Shown: positions 35,048 to 45,033, counted from the first letter of the stretch. The stretch is DNA of 64,000 bases from Prevotella dentasini JCM 15908 (GCF_000614065.1 NZ_BAKG01000011.1:34888-98887), one strand, 5' to 3'. Numbers and translations: made by a program. The notes: generated by a model not told the origin, from the letters alone.

Positions 35048-37115
35048 ATGAAGCAGCAGAAAGGAGGCAACGAAAAGGGGAAATCATCTGTTTCTCCCTC
35101 TTTTCACAGACTTACCGACTTCTTGCCGACTACAAAGAAAGAGGTGGAACTTAGGGGATGGGAGCAGCTGGATGTTATTCTTTTCTCTGGCGATGCCTAC
35201 ATAGATCATCCCTCTTTTGGAGCAGCCGTTATAGGACGGACTCTTGAGGCGGCTGGTTATAAGGTTGCCATTGTTCCACAGCCCGACTGGCATGGAGACT
35301 ATCGCGATTTCAAGAAACTTGGTCGTCCGAAATTGTACTTTGGCATTGCTCCCGGATGTATGGATTCTATGGTAAACAAATATACTGCCAATCGTCGCCT
35401 GCGTTCAGAAGATGCCTATTCGCCTGATGGCAGGCATGATTTGCGTCCAGAATACCCGACAATTGTATACTCAAAGATTCTTAAACAGCTTTACCCGGAT
35501 GTACCTGTCGTCTTGAGGAATTGAAGCCTCTTTGCGTCGTCTTACCCATTACGACTATTGGAAAGATTGTCTGAAGAAATGTATTCTTTGCGACTCTGGT
35601 GCTGACCTAATTATATATGGTATGGGCGAAAAGCAGATTGTTGCAGTTGCCCGGGAATTGGAGGAGGGGAAAAGTATCACAGATGTGAAGGATGTTCCAC
35701 AGACCGTATACTTATGTGTGCGGAATGACATTCCCGGTGGAATAAGAGAGGACGATTTGGTCTTGCACTCACATGAGGAATGTCTTCGTAATAAGAAGTT
35801 TCAGGCCGAAAACTTCAAGCATATAGAGGAAGAGTCAAACAAAAAGCATGCCCAGAGAATCATTCAGGCTGTTGACAATGTGTATGCGGTGGTAAATCCG
35901 CCATATCCAACAATGACCACACAGGAATTGGATGCCTCGTTTGATTTGCCATATACTCGTGAGCCTCATCCTAAATACCGAGGAAAGGTCATTCCTGCAT
36001 ACGAAATGATAAAGTTCAGTGTGAATATCCATCGGGGATGCTTCGGTGGGTGTGCCTTCTGCACCATTTCCGCCCATCAGGGTAAGTTTATTACTTGCCG
36101 TTCTAAAGAAAGCATCATAAAGGAAGTAAAGCAGGTTGCACAGATGCCGGGATTCAAAGGAAACCTGTCCGACCTTGGAGGCCCTTCGGCCAATATGTAT
36201 GGAATGGAAGGCAGAAATCCGAAGGCATGTGAGCACTGCAAGCGTCCCAGCTGTATCAATCCAGAGATATGCCCTAATCTCAATACCGACCACTCCAAAC
36301 TCTTGGAGATTTATCATGCTGTCGACCGTCTGCCGGAAATTAAGCGGAGTTATATAGGCTCAGGGGTGCGTTATGACTTGCTGCTACATGAGAGCAAAGA
36401 CCCCAAAAGCAATGAGGCTGCACGGCAATATACGCGCGAACTTATTGTCAGGCATGTCAGTGGCCGCCTAAAAGTCGCTCCGGAGCATACATCCGACAGG
36501 GTTTTAAGGTTGATGCGTAAGCCTTCTTTCAAGCAATTCTATGCCTTCAAACGCATTTTCGACAGGATAAACAAAGAGGAGAATCTTCGCGAACAGATTA
36601 TACCCTACTTCATCTCTTCTCATCCGGGATGTCAAGAAGAAGACATGGCTGAGCTGGCGGTACTTACGAAAGATTTGAACTTCCATTTGGAGCAGGTTCA
36701 GGATTTCACCCCAACTCCCATGACCGTCTCTACCGAAACATGGTACACGGGTTATGACCCATATACGCTCGAACCCGTTTTCTCTGCGAAAACCCCTCGG
36801 GAGAAACTCGCACAACGTCAGTTCTTCTTTTGGTACAAGCCTGAAGAACGGAAGAATATTGAACGCGAACTTAGGAGGATAGGCAGAGAGGATCTTATTG
36901 CAAGGCTATACGACCGTCCACAGAAATTTTACGGTAAGGTGAAATACGATCCACGGGCTATCGGAAGCTCCCCCGACCTGCCAAGTTCGGGAGTTTCAGG
37001 CCGAAAGGACAGGGTAAACCACGGGAATCGGCCTGCCAAGCCTCAGTCTGTCAGGGGCAAGACGCCCAAAAGTTTCAATCCTAACTTTTCCCCACAGCGC
37101 AGGGGAAAGAAATAA
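35048..37115 (+). CDS. ygiQ: YgiQ family radical SAM protein, frameshifted
   Basis: A radical-SAM enzyme of the YgiQ/UPF0313 family, whose reaction is not known. The first frame carries the N-terminal domain with LPTTKKEVELRGWEQLDVIL and SFGAAVIGRTLE and ends at VVLRN. The expected continuation GGIEASLRRLTHYDYW is obtained if two bases are restored at 35515-35516 (TTGAGG for TTGGGAGG). The second frame contains the 4Fe-4S motif CFGGCAFCTIS, and a long C-terminal region ending in a basic, disordered tail. With the ATG at 35048 the protein has 689 residues; a TTG at 35021 is an alternative start. Confidence 0.88.
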
Positions 37116-37165
37116 GAGCAGTACTCCCTAATCTGTCCCCACGGGTTAGGATAATATGCGGATAG

Positions 37166-38833
37166 TCAGGTTGTTCGTTGATACAGATACCTTTTTATGC
37201 TCTTTTTGGGTGTCTTTTCAAACTCGTTCTCCTGCAATTCGATGGCAGAGAGCTTGCAAAAGGTTGGAAGAATGTTGTTGAGCTCTTGTCGGTTCTGCTC
37301 CATAATGCTTTGGAGGTCTTCCTGACTGAAGCCCAGCGACTGCGCCTCATCCATGTCGGGGTGGACGAGGCCGACCAATTGTTCACCGTCTTGAATGATG
37401 ATGCTTTCGCTGACCATTGCCATGGAGTTCAGCTTGTCTTCAATCTCTTCTGGGAATATGTTCTGTCCGTTAGAGCCAAGAAGCATGTTCTTAATGCGCC
37501 CACGGATGAAAAAGTGCCCCGTTTCGTCCATAGTGGCAAGGTCGCCCGTATGAAACCAGCCTTCGCTGTCGATTACTGCCTTGGTGGCCTGTTCGTTCTT
37601 GTAATATCCGGACATCACATTGAGTCCGCGGGTAACAATTTCTCCCGGAATCTCCTTGGGGTTCGGACTGAGTACCTTTGTCTCCATGTGCCTGACGGTT
37701 GTTCCGCATGATCCGTTGACAAAGTCTGTATAGTCGCTGTATGTTATCATCGGTCCTGTCTCGGTAGTGCCATAGCCCATCGTCAAAGGGAAGTCGATGC
37801 TTGTCAGGAAACTTTCTATCTCTTGGCTGAGGGCTGCACCGCCTACCATTACCTCGTATACGTTTCCGCCAAGGGTCTCCATGACCATGTTGCGGATGCG
37901 TTCCTTTACTTTCTTGTTGACAACAGGCATCTTCAGCAGCATGTGTACTACCTTATTCTGGGTCTGTGGAAAAACGTTCTTGCGTATAATCTTCTCTATC
38001 ACCATAGGTACTGCCACAAGAATGGCAGGGTGAATCTCCGTGCAGGCCTGAGCAATGAAGGTAGGGCTTGGAAGCCGGGTAAGGAAGAAAATGTGATTTC
38101 CAAAACAAAACTCGAAAATGAACTCACAAAGCATGCCATACATGTGGGCCATGGGAAGGATGCTTAGGACGTTGGAGCCTTTCTTTATATGTGTGCCTAA
38201 TTCGTTCAATGCCCAGTCAAGATTGCTCCAAAGCACTCTATAGGTGAGCATGACTCCTTTGGAAAATCCCGTCGTGCCACTGGTATAGTTGATAAGCGCC
38301 AAGTCTTCAGGCGCATCAATGTAGTAATTGACGTGTTCTTTATGGAAGAACTTGGGATATTTCTGTCCGAAGATGGCATTAAGGTTCTCCCGTGCGTATG
38401 TAAGATTCTCAGAGCGCGACATCAGGAGCGAATAGTCTGGTATATAGATGATGCCCTCTATGTTGGGCATTTGTTCCGGGTCGAATGTAGGGGTAACAAC
38501 ATCGCCTGTAAAGAGCAGCCGCGACTCAGAATGGTTGACAATGTTGTATACCTGTTCCGGCTTGAACTCGTTCTGTATGGGTACGGCAACTGCCCCGTAT
38601 GTGAGTATGGCGAGAAAGGCTGCTGCCCATGCCGACGAATTTCTTCCGCACAGGGCAATCTTGTCTCCTCTTTGGACACCGCTGTATTCAAAGAGTATAT
38701 GCAGTTTTTCTATTTTTCGGGCCACGTCGTGGAATTGCAGCGTGGGTCCGTGATAATCGGTCAGGGCATTGTTATCCCAGTTATCTTTGATGCTTTTTTC
38801 AATATAAGAGTTGAAACTTTGTATTGACTCCAT
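37166..38833 (-). CDS. AMP-dependent long-chain acyl-CoA ligase
   Basis: A 555-residue adenylating enzyme that activates fatty acids as acyl-CoA. The AMP-binding motif INYTSGTTGFSKGVML is present, followed by MGYGTTETGP and the hinge region GWFHTGDLATMDETGHFFIRGR. The ATG at 38833 (MESIQSFNSYIEKS) is preferred over an 18-codon upstream extension that would include the -7 promoter box. The C-terminal Lys (KTPKKSIKRYLY) needed for catalysis is present in the expected position. The gene appears to be monocistronic. Confidence 0.9.
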   Translation of the reverse strand: MESIQSFNSYIEKSIKDNWDNNALTDYHGPTLQFHDVARKIEKLHILFEYSGVQRGDKIALCGRNSSAWAAAFLAILTYGAVAVPIQNEFKPEQVYNIVNHSESRLLFTGDVVTPTFDPEQMPNIEGIIYIPDYSLLMSRSENLTYARENLNAIFGQKYPKFFHKEHVNYYIDAPEDLALINYTSGTTGFSKGVMLTYRVLWSNLDWALNELGTHIKKGSNVLSILPMAHMYGMLCEFIFEFCFGNHIFFLTRLPSPTFIAQACTEIHPAILVAVPMVIEKIIRKNVFPQTQNKVVHMLLKMPVVNKKVKERIRNMVMETLGGNVYEVMVGGAALSQEIESFLTSIDFPLTMGYGTTETGPMITYSDYTDFVNGSCGTTVRHMETKVLSPNPKEIPGEIVTRGLNVMSGYYKNEQATKAVIDSEGWFHTGDLATMDETGHFFIRGRIKNMLLGSNGQNIFPEEIEDKLNSMAMVSESIIIQDGEQLVGLVHPDMDEAQSLGFSQEDLQSIMEQNRQELNNILPTFCKLSAIELQENEFEKTPKKSIKRYLYQRTT

Positions 38834-38856
38834 TGCACAATTGAATAATTTTCGTG

Positions 38857-38864
38857 CAAAGTTA
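38857..38864 (-). promoter_or_regulatory. -7 promoter box of the acyl-CoA ligase gene
   Basis: Minus strand TAACTTTG, 23 nt before the ATG at 38833; it supports that start over longer frames. Confidence 0.6.
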
Positions 38865-39068
38865 CGGTATTTACTGCACAAAACCAAATCCTTTGTGCAA
38901 AATGTTTACGGCAAAGATATGATTGATAAGAGGTAAAACTATAATTATATTTATTTTACCACAGTATTGTTCTGTATTTCTTCATTGCTTGCAATTTCCA
39001 CGGAGATTAGCGACAGAGACTATTCCGAGTCTGCTGTTTTTAGGGCTGGAGATTTGTCGTAGGATTAT

Positions 39069-39111
39069 AAAAAGAGATGGGCCGCCTATCAGCATCTATG
39101 CAGCCCATCTC
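39069..39111 (-). terminator. Terminator of the WG-repeat gene
   Basis: GAGATGGGC (39074-39082) pairs with GCCCATCTC (39103-39111) around a 20-nt loop. On the minus strand it is followed by TTTTTAT. It lies 7 nt after the stop of the gene at 39119. Confidence 0.8.
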
Positions 39112-39118
39112 CCTGTAG

Positions 39119-39798
39119 TCAAGCAATGGGTTTCTCTACCCCCTCTGTGGTCATCAGCATTTCCTTTCCATCGTATCTTACTTCAAAATATGGTGGTTCG
39201 TCTCTCAGGGAAATGCTGTCGTATTTGAACGGGGCCACGATGGTGTCTTTACCATCGGGCAATACGAGTCCCATTTTTCCGTCAAGCTGGGCAATGACAG
39301 GCATTGTGCGCAAGTCGTCGACATATACATAGCAAGTTCGTATGAACTCATACTTGGGACTTAGCAGGACCTGTCCGCGATAGTCAAGTATGCCGAACTT
39401 TCCTCCGCGCTCTATGACCTGATGGTATTTAATGTAGATTTCACGTATGAGATTCAGATACCTGACCATTTTTCTTCGGTCGTTGACCAAAGTGAGCAGA
39501 TAATCGAAAGTGTCAGAATAGTTAGCCATCGAGCGGGCCAGTACTATCTTCATATCCAGTCCTTTCAGGGCTTTTCTGTTCAGGTCAAGGTAGAGGCTAT
39601 TGCCTTCTCCTTTTCCTCCAAGGGTAAATCCTTCAGACTCTCCTCGAAACGGAGCATCTGCTGTTTGCTGCCCCTCATCCCCTTGATGTAGCGATGGATT
39701 TGGCGGCTCATTTCCCGGCAGGCAAAAAGCCGGATTTGCCTCTCTTCTATGGGGTCGGCAAATTCTGTGTTGAAGTTATCTTGCGTTATCATCGGCAT
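39119..39798 (-). CDS. WG-repeat-containing protein, frameshifted
   Basis: The first frame (39798 to about 39580) gives a helical N-terminus; the second (to 39119) gives WG-type repeats: GGKFGILDYRGQVLLSPKYE and GKMGLVLPDGKDTIVAPFKYD. One base added at the CC of 39609-39610 joins them through GNSLYLDLNRKALKGLDMKI into a 226-residue protein. The junction residues fit smoothly, so the break is probably an error. WG repeats form beta structures of unknown role. No signal peptide is seen. Confidence 0.7.
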
Positions 39799-39814
39799 GT
39801 ACTGTTAGTTTCTC

Positions 39815-39822
39815 CAAAGTTA
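39815..39822 (-). promoter_or_regulatory. -7 promoter box of the WG-repeat gene
   Basis: Minus strand TAACTTTG, 16 nt before the start at 39798, a short leader. Confidence 0.55.
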
Positions 39823-39945
39823 CAGACTTTTTGTCGTACTGCCAAGAAAAGCCGATTTTTTCTTGACAAACTTTTTATAATATCTTTTATGCAGGATGCT
39901 TATGTACGATTTTTTTTGGTTTGCCTTACTTGTTTCTTGTTGTTT

Positions 39946-41382
39946 TCATCTGCAACCGCTTGTCCTTTTCCACCGTCTGCTTATCCATAAGCCTGTAAAG
40001 GTAAGTATGCCGTTGAGCATCAGAAGCTCGTAGCCGAATGTATAGTCTGAGAGAGAGGAGGCGATTGTAGAAAGCAGAAAACACAATAGAGGGCTGCCAA
40101 TGGCTATATAGGGCACTATGCGGTCGCTTACGGCTTGATGCGTTAACAGCCCGTAGGCAAAAAGCCCGAGAAGAGGCCCGTAGGTATAGGAGCAGATAAT
40201 GTACACGGCATCAATCAAACTCGTGGAGTTGACCAGTCCGAAGAAGAGAATAAAGAACATAAAGCATACGGCCATGCCGATATGCACCCTTTTGCGGAGC
40301 TTCTCATCATCTCCGCGTCCGCATATATCAATACAAAAGCTTGTAGTCAGAGCGGTCAGGGCGGAGTCGGCACTGGAAAAGCTGGCTGCCATTACGCCAA
40401 TGGTAAAGAGCACTACGACCGTTATTCCCAATGCACCGCTTGCAGTGAAGAGGAGCATCAGTTCGTCAGGCGTGCCGGGTATGCCCGTCCCTTGCTTTTG
40501 CGCCAAGGACAGCAGAAGAACTCCCAAAGACAGGAATATGAAGTTGACGGGTACGAAAGCCAGTCCGTAGGTACACATGTCTTTCTGTGCTTCATGGAGT
40601 GTCTTGCAGGTAAGGTTTTTCTGCATCATGTCCTGATCAAGCCCTGTCATGACAATGACGATAAATATACCGCTGATGAACTGCTTCCAGAAATTCTGCT
40701 TTGTCATCCAGTCGTCGAAGACAAAAATCCGTGAGTGGCTGTCCTCCATGATGGTGCGGACTGCCTGTCCTGCGCTTAGGTCTAAAGCACCTATTACCTT
40801 ATATATTATAAGCGTGAGGGCCGTAAGCATGCAAAGAGTCTGAATGGTGTCGGTCCATACCAGTGTCTTGATGCCCCCTTGGCGTGTGTAGAGCCATATA
40901 AGCGTTACCATAATGATAACGGTAACGGGAAACGGAACTCCATAGCCGTCCAGTACAAAGCGTTGCAATATCATGCAGACGACGTAGAACCTGACGGCTG
41001 CGCCTGCCATCTTGGACAGGAGAAAGAACGCTGCACCGGTCTTATAGCTCCGTTGTCCCAATCTGTCCTTAAGATATGTATAAATCGTAGTAAGATTCAT
41101 CCGATAATAGACCGGCAGCAAGATGAACGCCACGGCGACATATCCTAATATAAAGCCGAGACACGTCTGCAAATAGGTCATGTCCGTCCTTATGACCATC
41201 CCCGGTACACTTACAAACGTAACCCCAGAAATGCTGGCTCCTATCATTCCGAAAGCTACAAGATACCACGGGGAGCGGCGGTTGGCGCGATAGAAGGTTT
41301 CGTTATTTGCATGCCTTGAGGTCAGTTTGCTGACTAACAGAAGTATGCAGAAATATGCGGTGATAGTGATAATGATAATCAT
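39946..41382 (-). CDS. Sodium:solute symporter (SSS family)
   Basis: A 478-residue inner-membrane transporter with about 12-13 hydrophobic segments. SSS features: an N-terminal helix, then FYRANRRSPWYLVAFGMIGASISGV (split over residues 28-54) and LYTRQGGIKTLVWTDTIQ, a signature of the family, followed by ASFSSADSALTALTTSF. It takes up a solute with sodium; the substrate cannot be told from the sequence. The ATG at 41382 (MIIIITITAYFC) is favoured because the -7 box lies just upstream and longer frames would include it. Confidence 0.9.
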   Translation of the reverse strand: MIIIITITAYFCILLLVSKLTSRHANNETFYRANRRSPWYLVAFGMIGASISGVTFVSVPGMVIRTDMTYLQTCLGFILGYVAVAFILLPVYYRMNLTTIYTYLKDRLGQRSYKTGAAFFLLSKMAGAAVRFYVVCMILQRFVLDGYGVPFPVTVIIMVTLIWLYTRQGGIKTLVWTDTIQTLCMLTALTLIIYKVIGALDLSAGQAVRTIMEDSHSRIFVFDDWMTKQNFWKQFISGIFIVIVMTGLDQDMMQKNLTCKTLHEAQKDMCTYGLAFVPVNFIFLSLGVLLLSLAQKQGTGIPGTPDELMLLFTASGALGITVVVLFTIGVMAASFSSADSALTALTTSFCIDICGRGDDEKLRKRVHIGMAVCFMFFILFFGLVNSTSLIDAVYIICSYTYGPLLGLFAYGLLTHQAVSDRIVPYIAIGSPLLCFLLSTIASSLSDYTFGYELLMLNGILTFTGLWISRRWKRTSGCR

Positions 41383-41390
41383 AGTGAGGG

Positions 41391-41398
41391 CAAAATTA
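41391..41398 (-). promoter_or_regulatory. -7 promoter box of the symporter gene
   Basis: Minus strand TAATTTTG, 8 nt before the ATG at 41382. This is very close, so the transcript would be almost leaderless. Confidence 0.4.
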
Positions 41399-41664
41399 CT
41401 AAAAAACTTGGCTTTACGAATAAAAAACATTGCCTTTTTACAGCTCGGCAGCAAAGACCGTCCTTCTTAATTTCTTATGGTGAAGCCATTGGCCTGATAA
41501 TGCAGTGCGGCAGAAGCGTTTTGCCTCCAGTGGAAACATGTTACTGCCAAAGTATTGTCTGTATAAGCGAACGAGACGGCCCAACACAGGTGCGGAGGTT
41601 TCTCTCAAGCTGTCTAATGATGGTTTTTATATATCTGATTTTCAGATATTTATAAGGGTACTGC

Positions 41665-41730
41665 GAAAGTGGCACTTTGACCAAGCGAACAAGCCCGTTT
41701 CGTTCTGTCAAAGTGCCGTTTTCGCATGTT
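41665..41730. repeat. Three 22-bp units of the GTGGCACTTT type
   Basis: Units at 41665-41686, 41687-41708 and 41709-41730 carry GAAAGTGGCACTTTG, then a diverged middle unit, then CAAAGTGCCGTTTTCGC. Each has an A3 / T3-4 frame with a near-palindromic centre. They lie between the symporter and tRNA-Ser. Nothing else was found in 41400-41920. Confidence 0.7.
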
Positions 41731-41921
41731 CGTATAGGCTTTATGACTATCCGGCGGTATATCTGCCTGTGGAAAGTTGAGGTCTGTTTGTATTATAATA
41801 TATCCGGCTGGGAGATGGAACATCTTTCAGCGGGATTACTGATGATGTGTCTCTAATGAATAAAAATGTTAAAGGAGTGTAATTTTCAATGTGTATTGCA
41901 GATATTGTAAAAAGAATGTGC

Positions 41922-41929
41922 TACCTTTG
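41922..41929 (+). promoter_or_regulatory. -7 promoter box of tRNA-Ser
   Basis: TACCTTTG, 12 nt before the first base of the tRNA. Confidence 0.55.
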
Positions 41930-41941
41930 CAAACCGAAAAA

Positions 41942-42028
41942 GGAGAGGTGCTCGAGTGGTTGAAGAGGCACGCCTGGAAAGCTTGTATACCCCTAAAGGT
42001 ATCGTAGGTTCGAATCCTATCCTCTCCG
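41942..42028 (+). tRNA. tRNA-Ser (anticodon GGA)
   Basis: An 87-nt class II tRNA. The acceptor stem GGAGAGG (41942-41948) pairs with CCTCTCC (42021-42027). The T arm GTAGGTTCGAATCCTAT holds the invariant GGTTCGAATCC. A long variable arm, typical of tRNA-Ser, precedes it, and the anticodon GGA is at 41976-41978. CCA is not encoded. It is unoccupied by an integrated element on the visible side: exbB starts 33 nt downstream. Confidence 0.95.
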
Positions 42029-42061
42029 CTTTTTTATAGAAACCCTATCAAGGTTATCATT

Positions 42062-42904
42062 ATGAAGAATTTGATTGCAGTTTTTGCAATGATTGTTATT
42101 TTCTCTCTGTCTTTTTCTACCCAGACTTTAGCTCAGGCAGCGTCGGCCGGTGCTGTTCGTGGGAATGTGGCTGTCGCAGTCAGTTCCGATACTCTGTCGG
42201 ATGAGGCTCTTGCCAGCACTGGGGTAGCCGGTGAGTCAAGTCCTGCCCCTGTTGCATCTGCTTCCGGCGGCGGTCTCCATCAGTCTCTGAAGACTAAGTT
42301 TATTGAGGGAAATGCAGGCTTTATGTCGTTGGTAGCCTTGGCCCTTGTCCTCGGCTTGGCTTTCTGCATTGAGCGTATTATCTATTTGAGCCTTTCTGAA
42401 ATAGATGCCAAGCGGTTTATGGCTGCAATAGAAGAGAAAATAACGCAGCGTGATATTGAGGGGGCAAAGGAACTGAGCCGGAATACCCGTGGTCCGGTAG
42501 CCTCAATCTGCTATCAGGGACTGCTGCGAATAGAAGATACCATAGAGGTTATAGAGCGCAGCGTAGCGGCGTATGGCAGCGTGCAGAGTGCCAATTTGGA
42601 AAAGGGGTGTTCGTGGATTACGCTTTTCATAGCCATGGCTCCGTCTCTCGGCTTTTTGGGAACGGTCATTGGTATGGTAATGGCGTTCGACCAAATACAG
42701 CAAGCAGGAGATATCAGTCCGACCATTGTGGCATCGGGAATGAAGGTTGCGTTGATAACAACTATCTTCGGTATCATAGTTGCATTGGTGCTGCAGGTCT
42801 TCTATAACTACATTCTCTCGAAGATAGAACATCTTACGGCACAGATGGAAGAGTCGGCCATTTCACTGCTTGACTCTATTATGAAATACAAACTGGCAAG
42901 ATAA
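42062..42904 (+). CDS. exbB: MotA/TolQ/ExbB proton channel protein
   Basis: A 280-residue inner-membrane protein that, with ExbD, uses the proton gradient to energise outer-membrane transport. A signal-like N-terminus (residues 1-24, ending LAQA) is followed by an Ala/Ser-rich linker, a membrane helix at about 90-110 (LVALALVLGLAFCIERII), and the conserved ExbB core with APSLGFLGTVIGMVMAFDQI and KVALITTIFGIIVAL. The N-terminal extension is usual in Bacteroidetes. It heads a four-gene operon with 0-4 nt junctions. Confidence 0.92.
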   Translation: MKNLIAVFAMIVIFSLSFSTQTLAQAASAGAVRGNVAVAVSSDTLSDEALASTGVAGESSPAPVASASGGGLHQSLKTKFIEGNAGFMSLVALALVLGLAFCIERIIYLSLSEIDAKRFMAAIEEKITQRDIEGAKELSRNTRGPVASICYQGLLRIEDTIEVIERSVAAYGSVQSANLEKGCSWITLFIAMAPSLGFLGTVIGMVMAFDQIQQAGDISPTIVASGMKVALITTIFGIIVALVLQVFYNYILSKIEHLTAQMEESAISLLDSIMKYKLAR

Positions 42905-43420
42905 ATGGCACGAAGTAAGAGCAGACGACATAGTGCAGAACGCATTTCGCAGTGGGTTCTCTACATTATTGTTGCGTTGTCGGGACTTGTCTTTACCACC
43001 TTTTATTTGGTAGACTTCGACCTTCCCTTCTCTGGTAATGGGGCTTTCAATGCGCCGTTGCTGACAGACTTGCTTTTGGGCTTCATGTTCGTCCTGTTCC
43101 TGACCGCCATTGGCGTTATGGTCTACTCGTTGTTACATACTTTCCGCAAGGCAGGCAGAAGCGAGGGCGTTGTCAACGGAATACCTGCACGCAAGGTTTC
43201 GTACAGCGTGTTTGGTGCGACCCTGCTTTGCCTTGTGCTGACATTCGCATTGGGTTCTTCTTCCGGGATGCTTGTCAATGGCGTAGAATATAATGACGTG
43301 ATTTGGCTGAGGATTTCCGATATGTTTGTATGGTCATCGCTGATATTGTTGGTATTGGCTACGCTGTCCGTAATCTTTGGCGCAACCCGTTATTATAGAA
43401 AGGGGCGTAGGAGAAGATGA
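42905..43420 (+). CDS. Four-helix membrane protein of the exbBD operon
   Basis: A 171-residue protein with a basic start (MARSKSRRHSAERISQW), four predicted membrane helices (about 18-38, 50-73, 97-116 and 132-155) and a basic end (YYRKGRRRR). It begins directly after the exbB stop and overlaps exbD by 4 nt. The function is unknown, but the coupling indicates a part in the ExbBD energy-transduction complex. Proteins in this position are common in Bacteroidales. Confidence 0.82.
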   Translation: MARSKSRRHSAERISQWVLYIIVALSGLVFTTFYLVDFDLPFSGNGAFNAPLLTDLLLGFMFVLFLTAIGVMVYSLLHTFRKAGRSEGVVNGIPARKVSYSVFGATLLCLVLTFALGSSSGMLVNGVEYNDVIWLRISDMFVWSSLILLVLATLSVIFGATRYYRKGRRRR

Positions 43421-43965
43421 TGTTCCGTAAACGCAACAGGAGAAAGGTCCCGGGACTGAATACGACATCAACAGCTGACATTTCGTTCATGCTGTTGATT
43501 CTGTTTCTTGTTTCTTCATCGATGGACTTAGACCAAGGCATTGCCCGACAGCTTCCTCCGATAGACAAGGATAGGGAGAAACAGACGGAAGCCATGGTGA
43601 ATAGCCGTCAGCTGATGAAGTTTCAAATATCCAAGGACAATAAGGTATTGCTTAATGGGAAAGACTTCAAGATAGGTTCTGTCCGTGCTGCTGTGGAAAA
43701 GTTCGTTTCTTCTAATGGAAAAGGGCACATTATACAACTTCAGGCAGATAGAAAGTCGTCTTACAACACCTATTTTGAAGTGCAAAACGAGATAATGGCA
43801 GCCTACAGCGCGTTGCGGAACCATCGTTCTATGGAAGAGTTTGGAAAGGCATACGACCTTTGCAGCGTAGAGCAACAGCAGAAAATCAGCGATGAAATCC
43901 CTGTTCGTATCTCAGAAGTGTATGAGATTCAGGCGCAGGAAAATGAAGGGGGAGGAGAACAATGA
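43417..43965 (+). CDS. exbD: ExbD biopolymer transport protein (first copy)
   Basis: A 182-residue protein with the ExbD pattern: a short basic N-terminus RKRNRRKVPGLNTTSTADISF, one membrane helix with the conserved Asp (STADISFMLLILFLVSS), then a periplasmic domain. It works with ExbB. It overlaps the gene before and the second exbD after by 4 nt each (ATGA). Confidence 0.9.
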   Translation: MMFRKRNRRKVPGLNTTSTADISFMLLILFLVSSSMDLDQGIARQLPPIDKDREKQTEAMVNSRQLMKFQISKDNKVLLNGKDFKIGSVRAAVEKFVSSNGKGHIIQLQADRKSSYNTYFEVQNEIMAAYSALRNHRSMEEFGKAYDLCSVEQQQKISDEIPVRISEVYEIQAQENEGGGEQ

Positions 43966-44435
43966 GTTTTTATCGTCGACACGGCCACGAGATTCCGGCA
44001 CTGAATACAGCCTCCTTGCCCGACCTGATTTTTACTATTCTGTTTTTCTTCATGCTGGTTGTCCACATGCGTAAGGTTACGGTAAAGGTAAAGTATCAGG
44101 TTCCGGCAGGTACGGAGCTGACGCGCCTTGTCAACAAGTCAGCTGTTTCCTATATTTATATAGGTAAGCCGATGAATGGTTGGGGGCAGGTTGAAAAGGA
44201 CAGGCTGCAGGTTCAGATGAATGATAAACTTACCTCTATCCCTGAAATAAAACAATACTTGATCCGCAGTAGGGAAGAAATGTCGTCAGAAGACCGGCAG
44301 GCTATGACTGTCAGCATTAAGGCTGACCAACAAACTGATATGGGAACTATCATCGACTTAAAACAAACTTTGCGCGAGGCAAATGCTCTGAAAGTAAATT
44401 ATTCGGGTGTTTACAGAACGGAAAAGAACAAGTAA
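43962..44435 (+). CDS. exbD: ExbD biopolymer transport protein (second copy)
   Basis: A 157-residue ExbD: HGHEIPALNTASLPDLIFTI followed by the membrane segment LFFFMLVVHM, with the key Asp in SLPDLIF. The periplasmic part differs strongly from the first copy, so this is an old duplication; two different ExbD subunits may form one complex. It ends the operon. Confidence 0.9.
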   Translation: MSFYRRHGHEIPALNTASLPDLIFTILFFFMLVVHMRKVTVKVKYQVPAGTELTRLVNKSAVSYIYIGKPMNGWGQVEKDRLQVQMNDKLTSIPEIKQYLIRSREEMSSEDRQAMTVSIKADQQTDMGTIIDLKQTLREANALKVNYSGVYRTEKNK

Positions 44436-44456
44436 CAAGATGTTTTGTTATAAATT

Positions 44457-44509
44457 AAAATATTTTCAGGCATATTAGTTGCTAATCTGAAAATATTTTC
44501 ATATCTTTG
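44457..44509 (+). promoter_or_regulatory. 13-bp inverted repeat and -7 box upstream of the Lrp gene
   Basis: AAAATATTTTCAG (44457-44469) and CTGAAAATATTTT (44487-44499) are a perfect inverted repeat with a 17-nt spacer. The -7 box TATCTTTG (44502-44509) follows at once, 23 nt before the ATG. It is a plausible operator for autoregulation by the Lrp protein, or a weak terminator of the exbBD operon. Confidence 0.6.
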
Positions 44510-44532
44510 CACAACAATTATAGATAATAATA

Positions 44533-45033
44533 ATGGCACATAGAAGTTTAGATCGACTTGACAAGAAGATTCTGCATCTCATTGCAGAAGACGCACGAAT
44601 TCCTTTTTTGGAAGTAGCCCGCGCTTGTAATGTAAGCGGTGCGGCCATTCACCAAAGAATTCAAAAACTGACTAACTTAGGTATACTGAAAGGTTCACAG
44701 TTTGTTATAGACCCGGAGAAGATTGGGTACGAAACGTGTGCTTTCGTGGGATTAAACCTGAAGAATCCAGAGAACTTTGATGATGTAGTTGATGCACTTA
44801 AGCGGATTCCCGAAGTAGTGGAATGTCATTACACGACGGGGGCATACGACTTATTCCTCAAGATTTACGCATTCAATAACCATCACCTTCTGGATATCAT
44901 CCATGACAAGCTCCAACCATTGGGCTTGTCTCGCAGCGATAGTACAATTTCTTATAACGCTGTTATTGACCGTCCTCTTCCTATCATTGATATGCCGATA
45001 GAGGATTGTGTTACAGATACCGTAGAAGAGTAG
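44533..45033 (+). CDS. Lrp/AsnC family transcriptional regulator
   Basis: A 166-residue DNA-binding protein: N-terminal HTH (LDRLDKKILHLIAEDARIPF, then VARACNVSGAAIHQRIQKL) and a C-terminal RAM ligand-binding domain (VVECHYTTGAYDLFLKIYAF). Lrp-type regulators respond to amino acids. The gene is single, with a well-placed -7 box and an inverted repeat upstream, and a strong bidirectional terminator about 170 nt downstream. Confidence 0.93.
   Translation: MAHRSLDRLDKKILHLIAEDARIPFLEVARACNVSGAAIHQRIQKLTNLGILKGSQFVIDPEKIGYETCAFVGLNLKNPENFDDVVDALKRIPEVVECHYTTGAYDLFLKIYAFNNHHLLDIIHDKLQPLGLSRSDSTISYNAVIDRPLPIIDMPIEDCVTDTVEE

Noticed and set aside
41942..42028. tRNA-Ser as an integration site of a mobile element
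   Set aside because: No integrase, no duplicated tRNA 3' end and an ordinary exbB operon directly downstream.
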